Assembly (NCBI GenBank): GCA_937900045.1
Contig: CALCEB010000071.1
Coordinates: 1-28,531, forward strand
Length of the DNA: 28,531 nt
DNA from: an uncultured Acidobacteriota bacterium
GTDB taxonomy: Bacteria > Acidobacteriota > Terriglobia > UBA7540
Direction of reading: 5' to 3'
Shown: piece after piece, positions 15,360-23,482 of the stretch
Layout of the letters: each line of letters begins with the position of its first letter
Numbering within the stretch: position 1 is the first letter of the stretch
The notes under the pieces: generated by a model
Databases searched by the model: none
Told to the model about the DNA's origin: nothing
Seen by the model: the letters and a program-made list of their open reading frames with translations, nothing else
Position numbers and translations under genes: made by a program

Positions 15360-15413
15360 AAAAGGCCTGGACCGGCGTTGTGTAAGTGCCGGGGACCGTT
15401 GGGCATTCAAGCT

Positions 15414-15437
15414 CGGCGGTCGCAGACCGCCGCTACA
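15414..15437. repeat. Short palindromic repeat, half-copy
   Basis: CGGCGGTC-GCA-GACCGCCG at 15414-15432 forms an 8-bp stem, followed by CTACA. The inner hairpin and right-hand CGCTACAGCAA edge match the longer repeats, but the left GCTGTAG arm is missing. It lies between the glucosidase and the oxidoreductase. Confidence 0.6.
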
Positions 15438-15467
15438 GCAAGGCGATTTGCAACGGAGGCATAAACC

Positions 15468-16844
15468 ATGAGTGATGTCATCAACCGGCGGGACTTCATG
15501 CTTCGGACAGGGCTGGCCACAGCGGGCGCGGGCTTGGCACTCTCGAGTACGACGAAAAGCGTTCTGGGGGCCAATGATCGCGTGACCGTTGCAGTGATCG
15601 GGACAGGGCGGCAAGGCACGTTTGACTTGTCCGACTTTGCCCGGCAGCCCGATGTCGAGATTGCCGCGGTTTGCGACGTTTACCAGCCAAATCTCGGCAG
15701 CAACATTGGCAACAATATCTGGCAGAACGCGCATACAAACACTGCGGTGCGCTTGCACGGAAGGGCGACGCTGCTATGCCATGACTTCCGCCAGATTCTC
15801 GACCGCAAAGATATTGATGCCGTGGTGATCGGTACGCCAGACCACTGGCACGCGCTGCCCATGATCATGGCTTGCGAAGCAGGGAAAGACGTCTATGTCG
15901 AGAAGCCGATTTGCGTGGTCATCGACGAAGGGAAAGCAATGGTGGCTGCCGCCCGCAAGCATAAGCGGGTGGTGCAGGTGGGAACGCAGCAACGCTCCGG
16001 CATTCATTTTCAAAGAGCCGTCCAATTGGTGCAGGACGGTTTTATCGGCAAGGTAAGCTTTGTGCGGACTTGGAATTACGGCAATGAATATCCGCAGGGC
16101 ATCGGCAATCCGCCGGATTCGGACCCGCCCGCCACGCTCGATTGGAACATGTGGCTGGGTCCCGCGCCCAAAGTGCCGTTCAACGCCAACCGCTTTGGCG
16201 TGGCGCCGAACCGGTGGTCCACGTTCCGCTACTTCTGGGATTATGCGGGCGGCATGATGACGGATTGGGGCGTACACCTGATGGACATCGTGCAATGGGC
16301 TATGAAGGTCGAAGGCCCCAGCACCGTTACGGCTTCTGGCGGCAAATGGTACTTGCAGGACAACCGCCAGACGCCCGACACATTGCAAGTCACCTATCAA
16401 TATCCCGATTTCGTCTGCGTCTACGAAAATCGCACCTGCAATGCCAATTCGATGTATGGCAAGGACTACGGCATCGAGTTTCACGGCACGGACGGAACTC
16501 TGTTTGTGGACCGCAGCGGCTTTGAAGTCTATCCCGAAAAGCGGCAGCATGGCGCCGGCCGGATTGAGGAAATTCCGGCGATGAAGATGGCTTCCGTCAA
16601 CCGGTCGCACTTTGATCACATCCGGAACTTCCTCGACTGCGTCAAGTCCCGCCAGAAACCTATCAGCGACATTGAAATCGGGCACCGTTCCACCAGCGTC
16701 TGCCTGCTCGGCAACATTGCCTATCGCACCCAGGAGCGGCTCGTGTGGGACGTGGAGAATCAGCGGTTTCTGCAAGGCGGCGCCAAAGCAGCCCAGTTGC
16801 TGAGCCGCGAATATCGCGCTCCGTGGAAACTGCCGGCATCGTAG
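15468..16844 (+). CDS. Tat-exported Gfo/Idh/MocA family oxidoreductase
   Basis: This 458-residue NAD(P)-dependent oxidoreductase begins with a Tat signal (NRRDFML, then a hydrophobic A/G-rich run to about residue 33), so it is folded in the cytoplasm and exported. A Rossmann fold with VAVIGTGRQG at 41-50 follows, then the family EKP motif at 145-147 and a C-terminal substrate domain with WDYAGGMMTDWGVHLMDIVQW. ATG 15468 follows GGAGG. Tat-type members are common in Acidobacteriota, Planctomycetota and Verrucomicrobiota, and act on sugars or glycosides. The exact substrate is unknown. It follows the glucosidase by 108 bases and may share its transcript. Confidence 0.93.
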   Translation: MSDVINRRDFMLRTGLATAGAGLALSSTTKSVLGANDRVTVAVIGTGRQGTFDLSDFARQPDVEIAAVCDVYQPNLGSNIGNNIWQNAHTNTAVRLHGRATLLCHDFRQILDRKDIDAVVIGTPDHWHALPMIMACEAGKDVYVEKPICVVIDEGKAMVAAARKHKRVVQVGTQQRSGIHFQRAVQLVQDGFIGKVSFVRTWNYGNEYPQGIGNPPDSDPPATLDWNMWLGPAPKVPFNANRFGVAPNRWSTFRYFWDYAGGMMTDWGVHLMDIVQWAMKVEGPSTVTASGGKWYLQDNRQTPDTLQVTYQYPDFVCVYENRTCNANSMYGKDYGIEFHGTDGTLFVDRSGFEVYPEKRQHGAGRIEEIPAMKMASVNRSHFDHIRNFLDCVKSRQKPISDIEIGHRSTSVCLLGNIAYRTQERLVWDVENQRFLQGGAKAAQLLSREYRAPWKLPAS

Positions 16845-17039
16845 CGTTCGGCGGGGCGGGCTTGCTCCGAAAGTAAAAGCTGGCTTAACCGCTGACGGCC
16901 TCAACGCGTAAAGTTTCACGTTCCTCCACTCCAGACTCTTCTCTTCAGCCCATCCATTCCTCGTTCTTGCCTGTACATCTCATGGGGCTCATCCCGCAGA
17001 CATTTCCTGTCGATATCAACTCTGAAAGAGCGGAGGGTA

Positions 17040-18038
17040 ATGGCGTTGAAGGGAAGCTTGCGGGGATTGCTCGGAACCGTCGCTGGCGCCGCCGTAGGAG
17101 GCTGGTTCTTCCACCGCATGCCCGTCTCCGCCCTTTTGTCATCGTGGCGCCAAATGCACCCGGCGTGGCTGCTGTGTAGCCTGGCTTCATGCGCGGCCAT
17201 GCTGACGGTGCGCTCCGCCAAGTGGCGCCGGCTTCTCGTGGACTCGGGCCACGATCGCGGAACAGCGCAGGCGGTTCGTTCCTTGTTGGGATCCTATACA
17301 TTGGGCACGTTAACTCCCGGCCGCTTGGGTGACCTGGCGCGTTGCGCATTCGTTTCTGAACCCACACGGAAAATTGTGCTGCAGCTCACCCTGATCGACA
17401 GGCTGTTCGACATGATAGCGGTCTTGACCTTCGCAGCCGCAAGCTGCGTTTTCCTGGTTTCAAAGCTTGCTGGCTTCGCCGCGCTTAGTATTTGGCTGGG
17501 CGCCTGCATCTGGGTTTCGCGCAAGGGCCTTCTCCGGTTAGACAATCTGGCTTGGTGTCCGCAACGATTCCACCAATCGTTGCGGAACTTTGCCGGGACA
17601 CTTCGCAGCGTCCGCCATGGCCGCTACGCTGCCTGGGCGTTGGCGGCAAGCCTTTGTGACTTGTTAACCCTCATGTTTCTCCTGCGCGCCTTCCATCAAC
17701 CCACCCTGCTTGCGGCGTTCGTCGCCTATCCCTGGTTGACCCTTGCCAGCGGATCACCCGTTTCACTGGGTGGACTTGGGCCGCGCGAAGGTGTTTCCGC
17801 CTTGATCTTTACCAGTTTTTCCATCTCCGCCACCGCCGCGTTGAATGTTTCCCTGCTCTTCTTTGGATTTACGCTCCTCATTCCCAGCCTGGCCGGTGGG
17901 GTTTGGTTGCTTGGCGGGAGCGTGGTAGCGGGACTCGCCCTCATCAAGCAAAAAACCAGCTTGCTCCTTCGGGCTTGGGAATCCTTGCTTCCAACTACAG
18001 GAAAAATACTTCCCGGCATAAGCCGCGAACTGGACTGA
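17040..18038 (+). CDS. Flippase-like / lysylphosphatidylglycerol synthase TM-domain protein
   Basis: A 332-residue polytopic membrane protein of the UPF0104 / LPG_synthase_TM type. It has about seven or eight hydrophobic segments and the two family marks: TLTPGRLGDLAR near residues 88-99 and GGLGPREGVSALIF near 243-256. The C-terminal aminoacyl-transferase domain of true MprF is absent, so it is the stand-alone membrane form, whose proposed job is lipid or lipid-linked sugar movement. ATG 17040 follows GCGGAGGGTA. It lies 195 bases past the oxidoreductase and is probably the last gene of the rightward block, meeting a leftward gene head-on beyond 18701. Confidence 0.85.
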   Translation: MALKGSLRGLLGTVAGAAVGGWFFHRMPVSALLSSWRQMHPAWLLCSLASCAAMLTVRSAKWRRLLVDSGHDRGTAQAVRSLLGSYTLGTLTPGRLGDLARCAFVSEPTRKIVLQLTLIDRLFDMIAVLTFAAASCVFLVSKLAGFAALSIWLGACIWVSRKGLLRLDNLAWCPQRFHQSLRNFAGTLRSVRHGRYAAWALAASLCDLLTLMFLLRAFHQPTLLAAFVAYPWLTLASGSPVSLGGLGPREGVSALIFTSFSISATAALNVSLLFFGFTLLIPSLAGGVWLLGGSVVAGLALIKQKTSLLLRAWESLLPTTGKILPGISRELD

Positions 18039-18701
18039 AGGATGGCTGGCTGGCACCCCTCCTGCCGATCTCGGGTCTGGCGTGCGGGTCGTGCTCACCC
18101 AGAGGGCGGGCACAAGGCTCACACCTACAATCGGCCCCCACAGGGCATACCCTGACCGGAGCGAGGGACCGAAACTGGGCGCTATGCTTCCTGTGGAAAA
18201 CTGCCAAACCAAACCCATTCGGCATTTCTTGCTCCTTTTAACTCGCTGATTATAAATCAATTACTTGGGTTTCCCCTGAAATCGACATAATTTACACATA
18301 ATACATTGGTTAATCGTTTTTGAGTGGCTTTGCTCAGTGGCTTTGGATGGGTTTTGTCCTCGAGTTGTCTTTTGTTTTCAATCTACTATGGGTTTTCACC
18401 CCTAAACAATCTTCTTTCCATGCAGACTCCCTCATCCCCCGCCTTCCATCGTCTTCCATCGGGGTCGAAATAAGGGCAAGGCTCGTTCCAAAGCCCTCTT
18501 CGAGTGGAAAGTCATGTTGGGTGAGGCGAGTCTAGCGAGAGGTTGAGGGCGGCGGGGGAAAAAGAGCAATGTATCGAAAAGATATATTGTATACGGGACT
18601 CGCGACAGGGATCACGTTTGGACCCCCGCCTGCGCGGGGGTGACTGCGAAGAGGGGATGGTCACACTCGTGACGTGATCCAAGCGAGGCGCGCATTATCT
18701 C
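18039..18701. other. Convergent intergenic region
   Basis: A 663-base gap between the convergent flippase-like and aminotransferase genes. It contains an AT-rich stretch at 18240-18320, a short direct repeat of AGTGGCTTTG near 18321-18345 and a CCCCCGC hairpin at 18622-18641. Open frames here have no recognisable product. No standard terminator with a T run was found for either gene. Confidence 0.5.
18622..18641. repeat. GC-rich hairpin ACCCCCGC/GCGGGGGT
   Basis: An 8-bp perfect stem with a CTGC loop lies between convergent genes, 61 bases past the aminotransferase stop. It could slow transcription from either side, but lacks a T run. Similar CCCCCGCNNGCGGGGG hairpins are common dispersed repeats in many genomes. 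Confidence 0.5.
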
Positions 18702-19991
18702 TCACACCCGTACTTCCGCAAACGCCTTATCCAGAATCCGCGTGGCTTCGTCAGCTTCCGCCTTGCCAATGGTCAGCGGCGGGGAAATCCGCAGCACATT
18801 CCCGAAAAGGCCGCCCTTTCCCACCAGCAAACCATTCGACCGGCACAATTCCATAACTTGATTTGCCGCCTCCGGAGCTGGCTCCTTGGTCTTGCGGTTC
18901 TTCACCAGTTCCAATCCCTGCATCAATCCCATGCCGCGCACATCGCCGATCACTGCGTGCTTCTCCGTTAGATTTTCCAATTGCTTCCGGAAATAAGTGC
19001 CAACTTGATGGCAGTTTTCCAGCAGGTTTTCCTCCTCGATCACCTCGATCACGGCACGGGCGGCGATCGAACTCACGGGATTGCCCCCGAAGGTCGCGAT
19101 GGTCAGGCCCTTAAATGCATCCGCAACTTCAGCTTTGGCCAGAGTCGCGGCAATGGGTACGCCATTACCCATGGCCTTGGCGGTGGTGATGATATCCGGC
19201 TCCACTTCCCAGTGTTCGATGCCAAACCATTTCTTTCCGGTCCGCCCGAATCCGGTTTGCACTTCGTCGGCGATAAACAGACCGCCGTAATTCTTCACAA
19301 TACTGAAGACGATCTTGAAATATTCCTTGGGAGGAGTGATGAAGCCGCCGACCCCTTGGATCGTCTCGCCCAGAAACGCGGCAATTCGCCCAGAGGTGGT
19401 AGTGCGGATTACCTCTTCCACGTCTTGCGCGCAAGCGACGTCACAGCTTGGATAGGTCAATTTCAGCGGACAGCGGTAGCAATAGGGATTGATGGCGTGG
19501 CTGATCCCCACGCTGATGACGCCGGGCGTCCGCCACGCCGCCTGCGCGGTGAGCGACTTGGTGAGGGAGGAATGTCCGCTGTATCCGTGGCGCAGCGCCA
19601 CCACATCAAAGGAGCCGGTGGCCATTCTCGCCAGAAGAACTGCAACCTCATTCGCTTCGGTTCCACTGCTGGTGAAAAAACTCTTTTCAATTTTCCCGGG
19701 CGTAATTTGCGCCAACTTCTCCGCCAAACCCACGATATGCTCGTTAGGGTAAACGGTGGAGGTGTGCTGCAGCCGCTCCACTTGCTGCTTGATCTTGCCA
19801 GTGACTTTCGGATGGCAATGGCCCACCCCGATGGTCAGAATGCCGCCAAAAAAGTCCAGGTAGCGTTTGCCTTCAAGGTCCCAAAGGTAGTGACCCTGGG
19901 CGTGGTCCGCAACCAGCGGCTCCGTGTAGTAATTCACAACGCAAGGGAAGATGTATTTCTGGTGTTTTTCAATCACTTCGTTTGAAGTCAT
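18702..19991 (-). CDS. Class III (ornithine/GABA/AGXT2-like) aminotransferase
   Basis: A 429-residue PLP enzyme of fold type I. Visible features are FFGGILTIGVGHCHP, TSSGTEANE at 107-115, the cofactor Asp in ADEVQTGFGRTG near 242, and Lys272 in TTAKAMGNGVPIAAT as the Schiff-base residue. A four-cysteine group at 171, 174, 183 and 187 (PYCYRCP...YPSCDVAC) is an insert that could bind metal. The start at ATG 19991 (GAGGCG upstream) is preferred over an in-frame start 57 bases earlier. It follows the RpiB-DeoC fusion by 91 bases and is likely co-transcribed. Donor and acceptor are unknown; alanine-glyoxylate-like or beta-amino-acid roles are possible. Confidence 0.9.
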   Translation of the reverse strand: MTSNEVIEKHQKYIFPCVVNYYTEPLVADHAQGHYLWDLEGKRYLDFFGGILTIGVGHCHPKVTGKIKQQVERLQHTSTVYPNEHIVGLAEKLAQITPGKIEKSFFTSSGTEANEVAVLLARMATGSFDVVALRHGYSGHSSLTKSLTAQAAWRTPGVISVGISHAINPYCYRCPLKLTYPSCDVACAQDVEEVIRTTTSGRIAAFLGETIQGVGGFITPPKEYFKIVFSIVKNYGGLFIADEVQTGFGRTGKKWFGIEHWEVEPDIITTAKAMGNGVPIAATLAKAEVADAFKGLTIATFGGNPVSSIAARAVIEVIEEENLLENCHQVGTYFRKQLENLTEKHAVIGDVRGMGLMQGLELVKNRKTKEPAPEAANQVMELCRSNGLLVGKGGLFGNVLRISPPLTIGKAEADEATRILDKAFAEVRV

Positions 19992-20082
19992 AGACGCCTC
20001 ATGGGAGTTTAGATGAAATTCAGAGCGGGATGGAACAGAACCCGGCAATGCAACAATCGTTCACTGGCATGAAAATCATGGT

Positions 20083-21720
20083 TCAATATTTGTCCGATGA
20101 TGCGGCAGCCGGAACCTTGGATTTGGCGTGGCCCTTTGCCGGGTCTGAAGTAGAGTTGCCTGCGGCTTGCTGCAGAATTTTGACGCTGGCGCTGGCGCCA
20201 ATGCGAGTGGCGCCTGCGGAAAGCATGGCCTTCAAATCATCATAGGAACGGATGCCCCCGGCGGCCTTCACGCCCATGCCGGCGCCCACCGCCAGCCGCA
20301 TCAGCTCCACGTCGTGGGCGGTGGCGCCGCTGGTGGAAAACCCAGTGGAGGTCTTAACGAAATCAGCGCCCGCAGACTGCGCCAGACAGCACGCCTTGAC
20401 TTTTTCCTCGTCCGTGAGCAAGGCGCATTCAAGAATAACCTTGCAGATCGCACCGCCCTGGTGGCACGACTCGACGACTCCCCGGACGTCCTGCTCCACC
20501 CGCTCAAACTCACACGACTTCAAGGCGCCCACGTTCATCACCATGTCGATTTCCTGCGCGCCCAGCCGGATGGCTTCCTCAGTTTCGAAGATTTTGGCGG
20601 AAGTGAGCGTAGCACCCAGCGGAAATCCCACCACCGTGCAAACCTTCACCGGGCTGCCGTTGAGCTCCCAGGCCGAGACGGGCACCCAGCAGGCATTGAC
20701 GCAGACGCTGGCAAAACCATATTGCCGGGCCTCAGCGCAAAGTTGAACGACCTGCTCACGCGAAGCCTCCGGACGGAGCAGCGTGTGATCGATCAATCGG
20801 GCGATTTCCGCAGGGAAGCCGGTAATGCTTCCCACCGTCGTCAACCGGTCCGCCCCGGCAGAGACAACACGGCACGCCTTCTCCCAGCAAGCAGAACCAC
20901 AACTGCCGTCACATCCAGGGCAGACGCCGTCATCCCCTCCGCAGCCGCGCAGGGCGCAGAGTCCATCGCCCGCCAAGCGTTTCAGAACTTCGCCCGCAAT
21001 CGAATCGACGAGGGTATCGGAAGCCGGGCAGGCAGCGGCAGGAATGGCTGGATGCTCCATCTGGCTGATCTTGTCAATGCGCCGCTGATGCCGTCCGCCC
21101 GCGAAGTCCGTTTCCAACCAAACGGCAACGATTTCGCGAGCCTCTTCGGGGCGGAGCCACCGGGCGCCCAGCGCCAGGACGTTTGCGTCATTGTGCTCAC
21201 GGCTGGAGCGGGCGGCGGCGCGGTCCACACAGAGCGCGGCGCGAATCCCGGGGACTTTGTTCGCGGCGATCGTGGATCCCATACCGGCGGCGTCTATGAT
21301 GACTCCCCGCCAAGCCCCGCCGTTGGCCACAGCGGTTGCCACAGCTCGCGCGAAATCGGGATAGTCCACAGGATCCGCCGAAGAAGTTCCAAAATCCTGA
21401 ACCTTATAACCCAATTGAGTTATGAACTGCTTCAAATGCTCTTTGAGATCGTATCCCGCGTGGTCCGACGCCAGTGCTACCATTGCCCTCATGGATTTAT
21501 TCAACCGGCCAGCATGGGATGACGGGCTTTCACCCGCTGCATCACCCCACGAACCGTTGGCGCCTGTCTTCTTGTTGACCTCATCAAACCGAAACTGGAT
21601 GGATCGCTCCGTCGCGGCCTCCCGCGCACGGTCGGTGATAATCGCGCCCGGAGTGATAACCATCTCGGCGCCCTCGGGGGCCGAAAGGATCTCATCCGAT
21701 GTGATGATTCGGCGGCTCAT
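20083..21720 (-). CDS. RpiB-type isomerase fused to deoxyribose-phosphate aldolase (DeoC)
   Basis: A 545-residue natural fusion. Residues 1-50 hold an ITPGAIITDRAREAATERSI segment recalling short N-terminal tags on microcompartment-linked proteins. Residues 79-218 form an RpiB/LacAB isomerase domain (VALASDHAGYDLKEHL, IAANKVPGIRAAL, EHNDANVLALGAR). Its usual CGTG active loop is replaced by DAAG at 143-146, so the catalytic Cys is lost. Residues 255-283 carry seven cysteines. Residues 307-517 form a complete DeoC class I aldolase with Schiff-base Lys456 (FVKTSTGF), Lys485 and Lys427. No frameshift joins the parts. It probably links pentose-phosphate isomerisation with cleavage of deoxyribose 5-phosphate to acetaldehyde and glyceraldehyde 3-phosphate. 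ATG 21720 lacks a clear ribosome site. Confidence 0.88.
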   Translation of the reverse strand: MSRRIITSDEILSAPEGAEMVITPGAIITDRAREAATERSIQFRFDEVNKKTGANGSWGDAAGESPSSHAGRLNKSMRAMVALASDHAGYDLKEHLKQFITQLGYKVQDFGTSSADPVDYPDFARAVATAVANGGAWRGVIIDAAGMGSTIAANKVPGIRAALCVDRAAARSSREHNDANVLALGARWLRPEEAREIVAVWLETDFAGGRHQRRIDKISQMEHPAIPAAACPASDTLVDSIAGEVLKRLAGDGLCALRGCGGDDGVCPGCDGSCGSACWEKACRVVSAGADRLTTVGSITGFPAEIARLIDHTLLRPEASREQVVQLCAEARQYGFASVCVNACWVPVSAWELNGSPVKVCTVVGFPLGATLTSAKIFETEEAIRLGAQEIDMVMNVGALKSCEFERVEQDVRGVVESCHQGGAICKVILECALLTDEEKVKACCLAQSAGADFVKTSTGFSTSGATAHDVELMRLAVGAGMGVKAAGGIRSYDDLKAMLSAGATRIGASASVKILQQAAGNSTSDPAKGHAKSKVPAAASSDKY

Positions 21721-21757
21721 ATTGTGGCTGCTGGCCTGTTATTTTTGGGATCGTCTG

Positions 21758-21896
21758 CTATACACACGGTCGTAAGCCAGCGACGTCCGGTTCTGTAGCG
21801 CCGGTCTGTGACCGGCGGATTTCGCCGCTCCCTGTCAGGGCAAGCTCCGGGCGGCGCTACAGCAAATGCCTGCCGCCGACTTATGTCCTCATGTAT
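21758..21896 (+). repeat. Long structured intergenic repeat, copy B
   Basis: This is the same-orientation counterpart of copy A at 3918-4056, matching from CACGGTCGTAAGCC to TTATGTCCTC. The inner GCCGGTC-TGT-GACCGGC hairpin and the outer TGTAGCGCCG arm are intact. The facing arm near 21852-21861 reads CGGCGCTACA. Confidence 0.85.
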
Positions 21897-22013
21897 GATT
21901 CAGACCATCGAATCAAATCGAGTCTGGAATGACACCTGCCATTCAGAGAAAGATAACTCTATCCTCAGCGGGTGTTAATCTGCAAGAGCCATAGGTCCGG
22001 GTAGTGGCGCAGT

Positions 22014-22120
22014 TTGCTGTAACGCCGGTCTGTGACCGGCGGATTTCGCCGCTCCCTGTCAGGGCGGGCTCCGAGCGGCGCTACAGCAAATGCCTGCCGC
22101 CGACTTCTGTCCTCATGCAT
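22014..22120 (+). repeat. Long structured intergenic repeat, copy C
   Basis: It shares the core with copies A and B from CGCCGGTCTGTGACCGGCGG through CTGTCCTCATG, but lacks the left 35-base part present in A and B. Its left edge is TTTGCTGTAACG, matching the edge of the shorter palindromes. It ends 8 bases before the most upstream start codon of the epimerase gene. Confidence 0.83.
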
Positions 22121-22128
22121 AGATCGAA

Positions 22129-23409
22129 ATGATTTCCACGGCCTCCGGCCACCAAGTATACTTTGGGATGAAGCGACTGGGAGAACGCAAACCAGCCCGG
22201 GTGACGCTCGCGCCGGTGGGCGCGCAGGAGGTGCGCTCGCCCGCGCCAGTTCCGATCGATTCCAAGGCCGTGAAAATCCTAAGCGTGGTTGGCGCCAGAC
22301 CCAACTTCATCAAAATATCTCCCATCGTGAACGAACTCCGGCGGGTCGAAGGAGTTACGCACGTTCTGGTCCATTCCGGCCAACATTATGATGATGGGCT
22401 TTCGCTGGCGTTCTTTCGGGACCTGCGCATCCCCGAACCCGATGTGAACCTGCAAGTGGGTTCCGGAACCCATGCCTGGCAGACAGCAGAGATCATGAAG
22501 CGGCTGGAGCCGGTTCTGGTTGAGCAAAACCCCGATTTGGTTTTAGTAGTGGGAGATGTCAATTCGACCTTGGCGGGAGCGATGACGGCGGCGAAGCTCG
22601 GATTCCGGTTGGCTCACGTGGAGGCCGGATTGCGCAGCTTCGATCGTTCGATGCCGGAAGAAATAAACCGCAAGCTGACGGACGCGGTGGCGGACATTTT
22701 GTTTGCATCGGAAGAGAGCGGCGTGCAAAACCTGCGCAACGAAGGAGTGCCAGCGGAGAGAATCTTCCTGGTGGGTAGCGTCATGGTGGACACGTTGTTC
22801 GAGCACCTGAATGGCGCCCGAAATTCGCCGATGCTGGTCCATCTCGGGCTTGTGGACGAAAACGGTAAGCCGTTGGATTATGTCCTGGTAACACTTCACC
22901 GCCCGTCCAACATCGATTCTTCCGGGATGCTGGGAAAAATCGCATCCGCTCTCGAAGACTTGTCCGATGAATTGCCCGTGGTGTTCCCGGTTCATCCGCG
23001 AACGCGCCAGCGGCTGGAACAACTGGGCATCCATGCCACAAACCACAAAGCTGGGGAAGGGCATGGCCCGATGCTGCTCGAACCCCTTGGCTACCTGGAT
23101 TTCATCGGCTTGATGGATCATGCCCGCCTGGTGCTGACGGATTCGGGCGGCGTGCAGGAGGAAACCACGGCTCTGGGTGTCCCTTGCCTGACGCTTCGAG
23201 AAAACACCGAGCGCCCCGCCACCGTTTCTTATGGAACGAACCAGGTAACCGGCGCGGACCCGGCGCGGTGGCTGCCCGCCGCACGTTCGATCCTGAAAGG
23301 GAATTACAAGAAGGGTTCGGGTGTGCCGCTGTGGGACGGAAGAGCCGCAAAGAGAATCGTGGAAGTCCTGATGAGTTTGCCGCCGTGTTCTGGGACCGGT
23401 GTGGCATGA
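22129..23409 (+). CDS. wecB: UDP-N-acetylglucosamine 2-epimerase, non-hydrolysing
   Basis: It interconverts UDP-GlcNAc and UDP-ManNAc for surface-polysaccharide precursors. Motifs are VVGARPNFIKISP near residues 52-64, HSGQHYDDGLS, VGDVNSTLAGA, HVEAGLRSFDRSMPEEINRK, TLHRPSNID and LTDSGGVQEE. The open frame gives 426 residues, about 45 more than usual. The start is uncertain: ATG 22129 lies just past repeat copy C, ATG 22168 is next, and GTG 22270 directly precedes the family core and would give the normal 379 residues. None has a strong ribosome site. The gene is followed by a heparinase-like gene and asparagine synthase, a typical capsule or exopolysaccharide setting. Confidence 0.93.
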   Translation: MISTASGHQVYFGMKRLGERKPARVTLAPVGAQEVRSPAPVPIDSKAVKILSVVGARPNFIKISPIVNELRRVEGVTHVLVHSGQHYDDGLSLAFFRDLRIPEPDVNLQVGSGTHAWQTAEIMKRLEPVLVEQNPDLVLVVGDVNSTLAGAMTAAKLGFRLAHVEAGLRSFDRSMPEEINRKLTDAVADILFASEESGVQNLRNEGVPAERIFLVGSVMVDTLFEHLNGARNSPMLVHLGLVDENGKPLDYVLVTLHRPSNIDSSGMLGKIASALEDLSDELPVVFPVHPRTRQRLEQLGIHATNHKAGEGHGPMLLEPLGYLDFIGLMDHARLVLTDSGGVQEETTALGVPCLTLRENTERPATVSYGTNQVTGADPARWLPAARSILKGNYKKGSGVPLWDGRAAKRIVEVLMSLPPCSGTGVA

Positions 23410-23482
23410 TGGGCTTTCCCAAAACATTTCCAAGTTCTGAATGCGAGGCAGGGGCGGGCCTTGAGCCTGCCCGCGTGCGGCT

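Larger units (their letters stand above)
21721..22128. other. Divergent promoter region carrying two long repeats
   Basis: A 408-base gap between the RpiB-DeoC fusion (-) and the epimerase gene (+). More than half is repeat copies B and C. The 117 bases between them (21897-22013) are not shared by the two copies. Promoters for both genes should lie here, partly within repeat sequence, but none stands out. Confidence 0.55.

Noticed and set aside
13665..15758. 697-codon minus-strand open frame opposite the GH13 and oxidoreductase genes
   Set aside because: It runs antisense through two well-supported genes and their gap. It looks like a by-product of high GC content, with no recognisable domain.
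15774..16919. 381-codon minus-strand frame opposite the Gfo/Idh/MocA gene
   Set aside because: Antisense shadow of a gene with clear Tat, Rossmann and EKP motifs. No independent start signal or family.
20167..21522. 451-codon plus-strand frame opposite the RpiB-DeoC gene
   Set aside because: The opposite strand encodes two intact conserved domains. This frame is Arg/Gly/Ala-rich without motifs.
20083..21720. Two separate genes joined by a sequencing error
   Set aside because: The frame is continuous, and the linker is a coherent Cys/Gly-rich segment rather than out-of-frame noise. A natural fusion is favoured, though reads should be checked.
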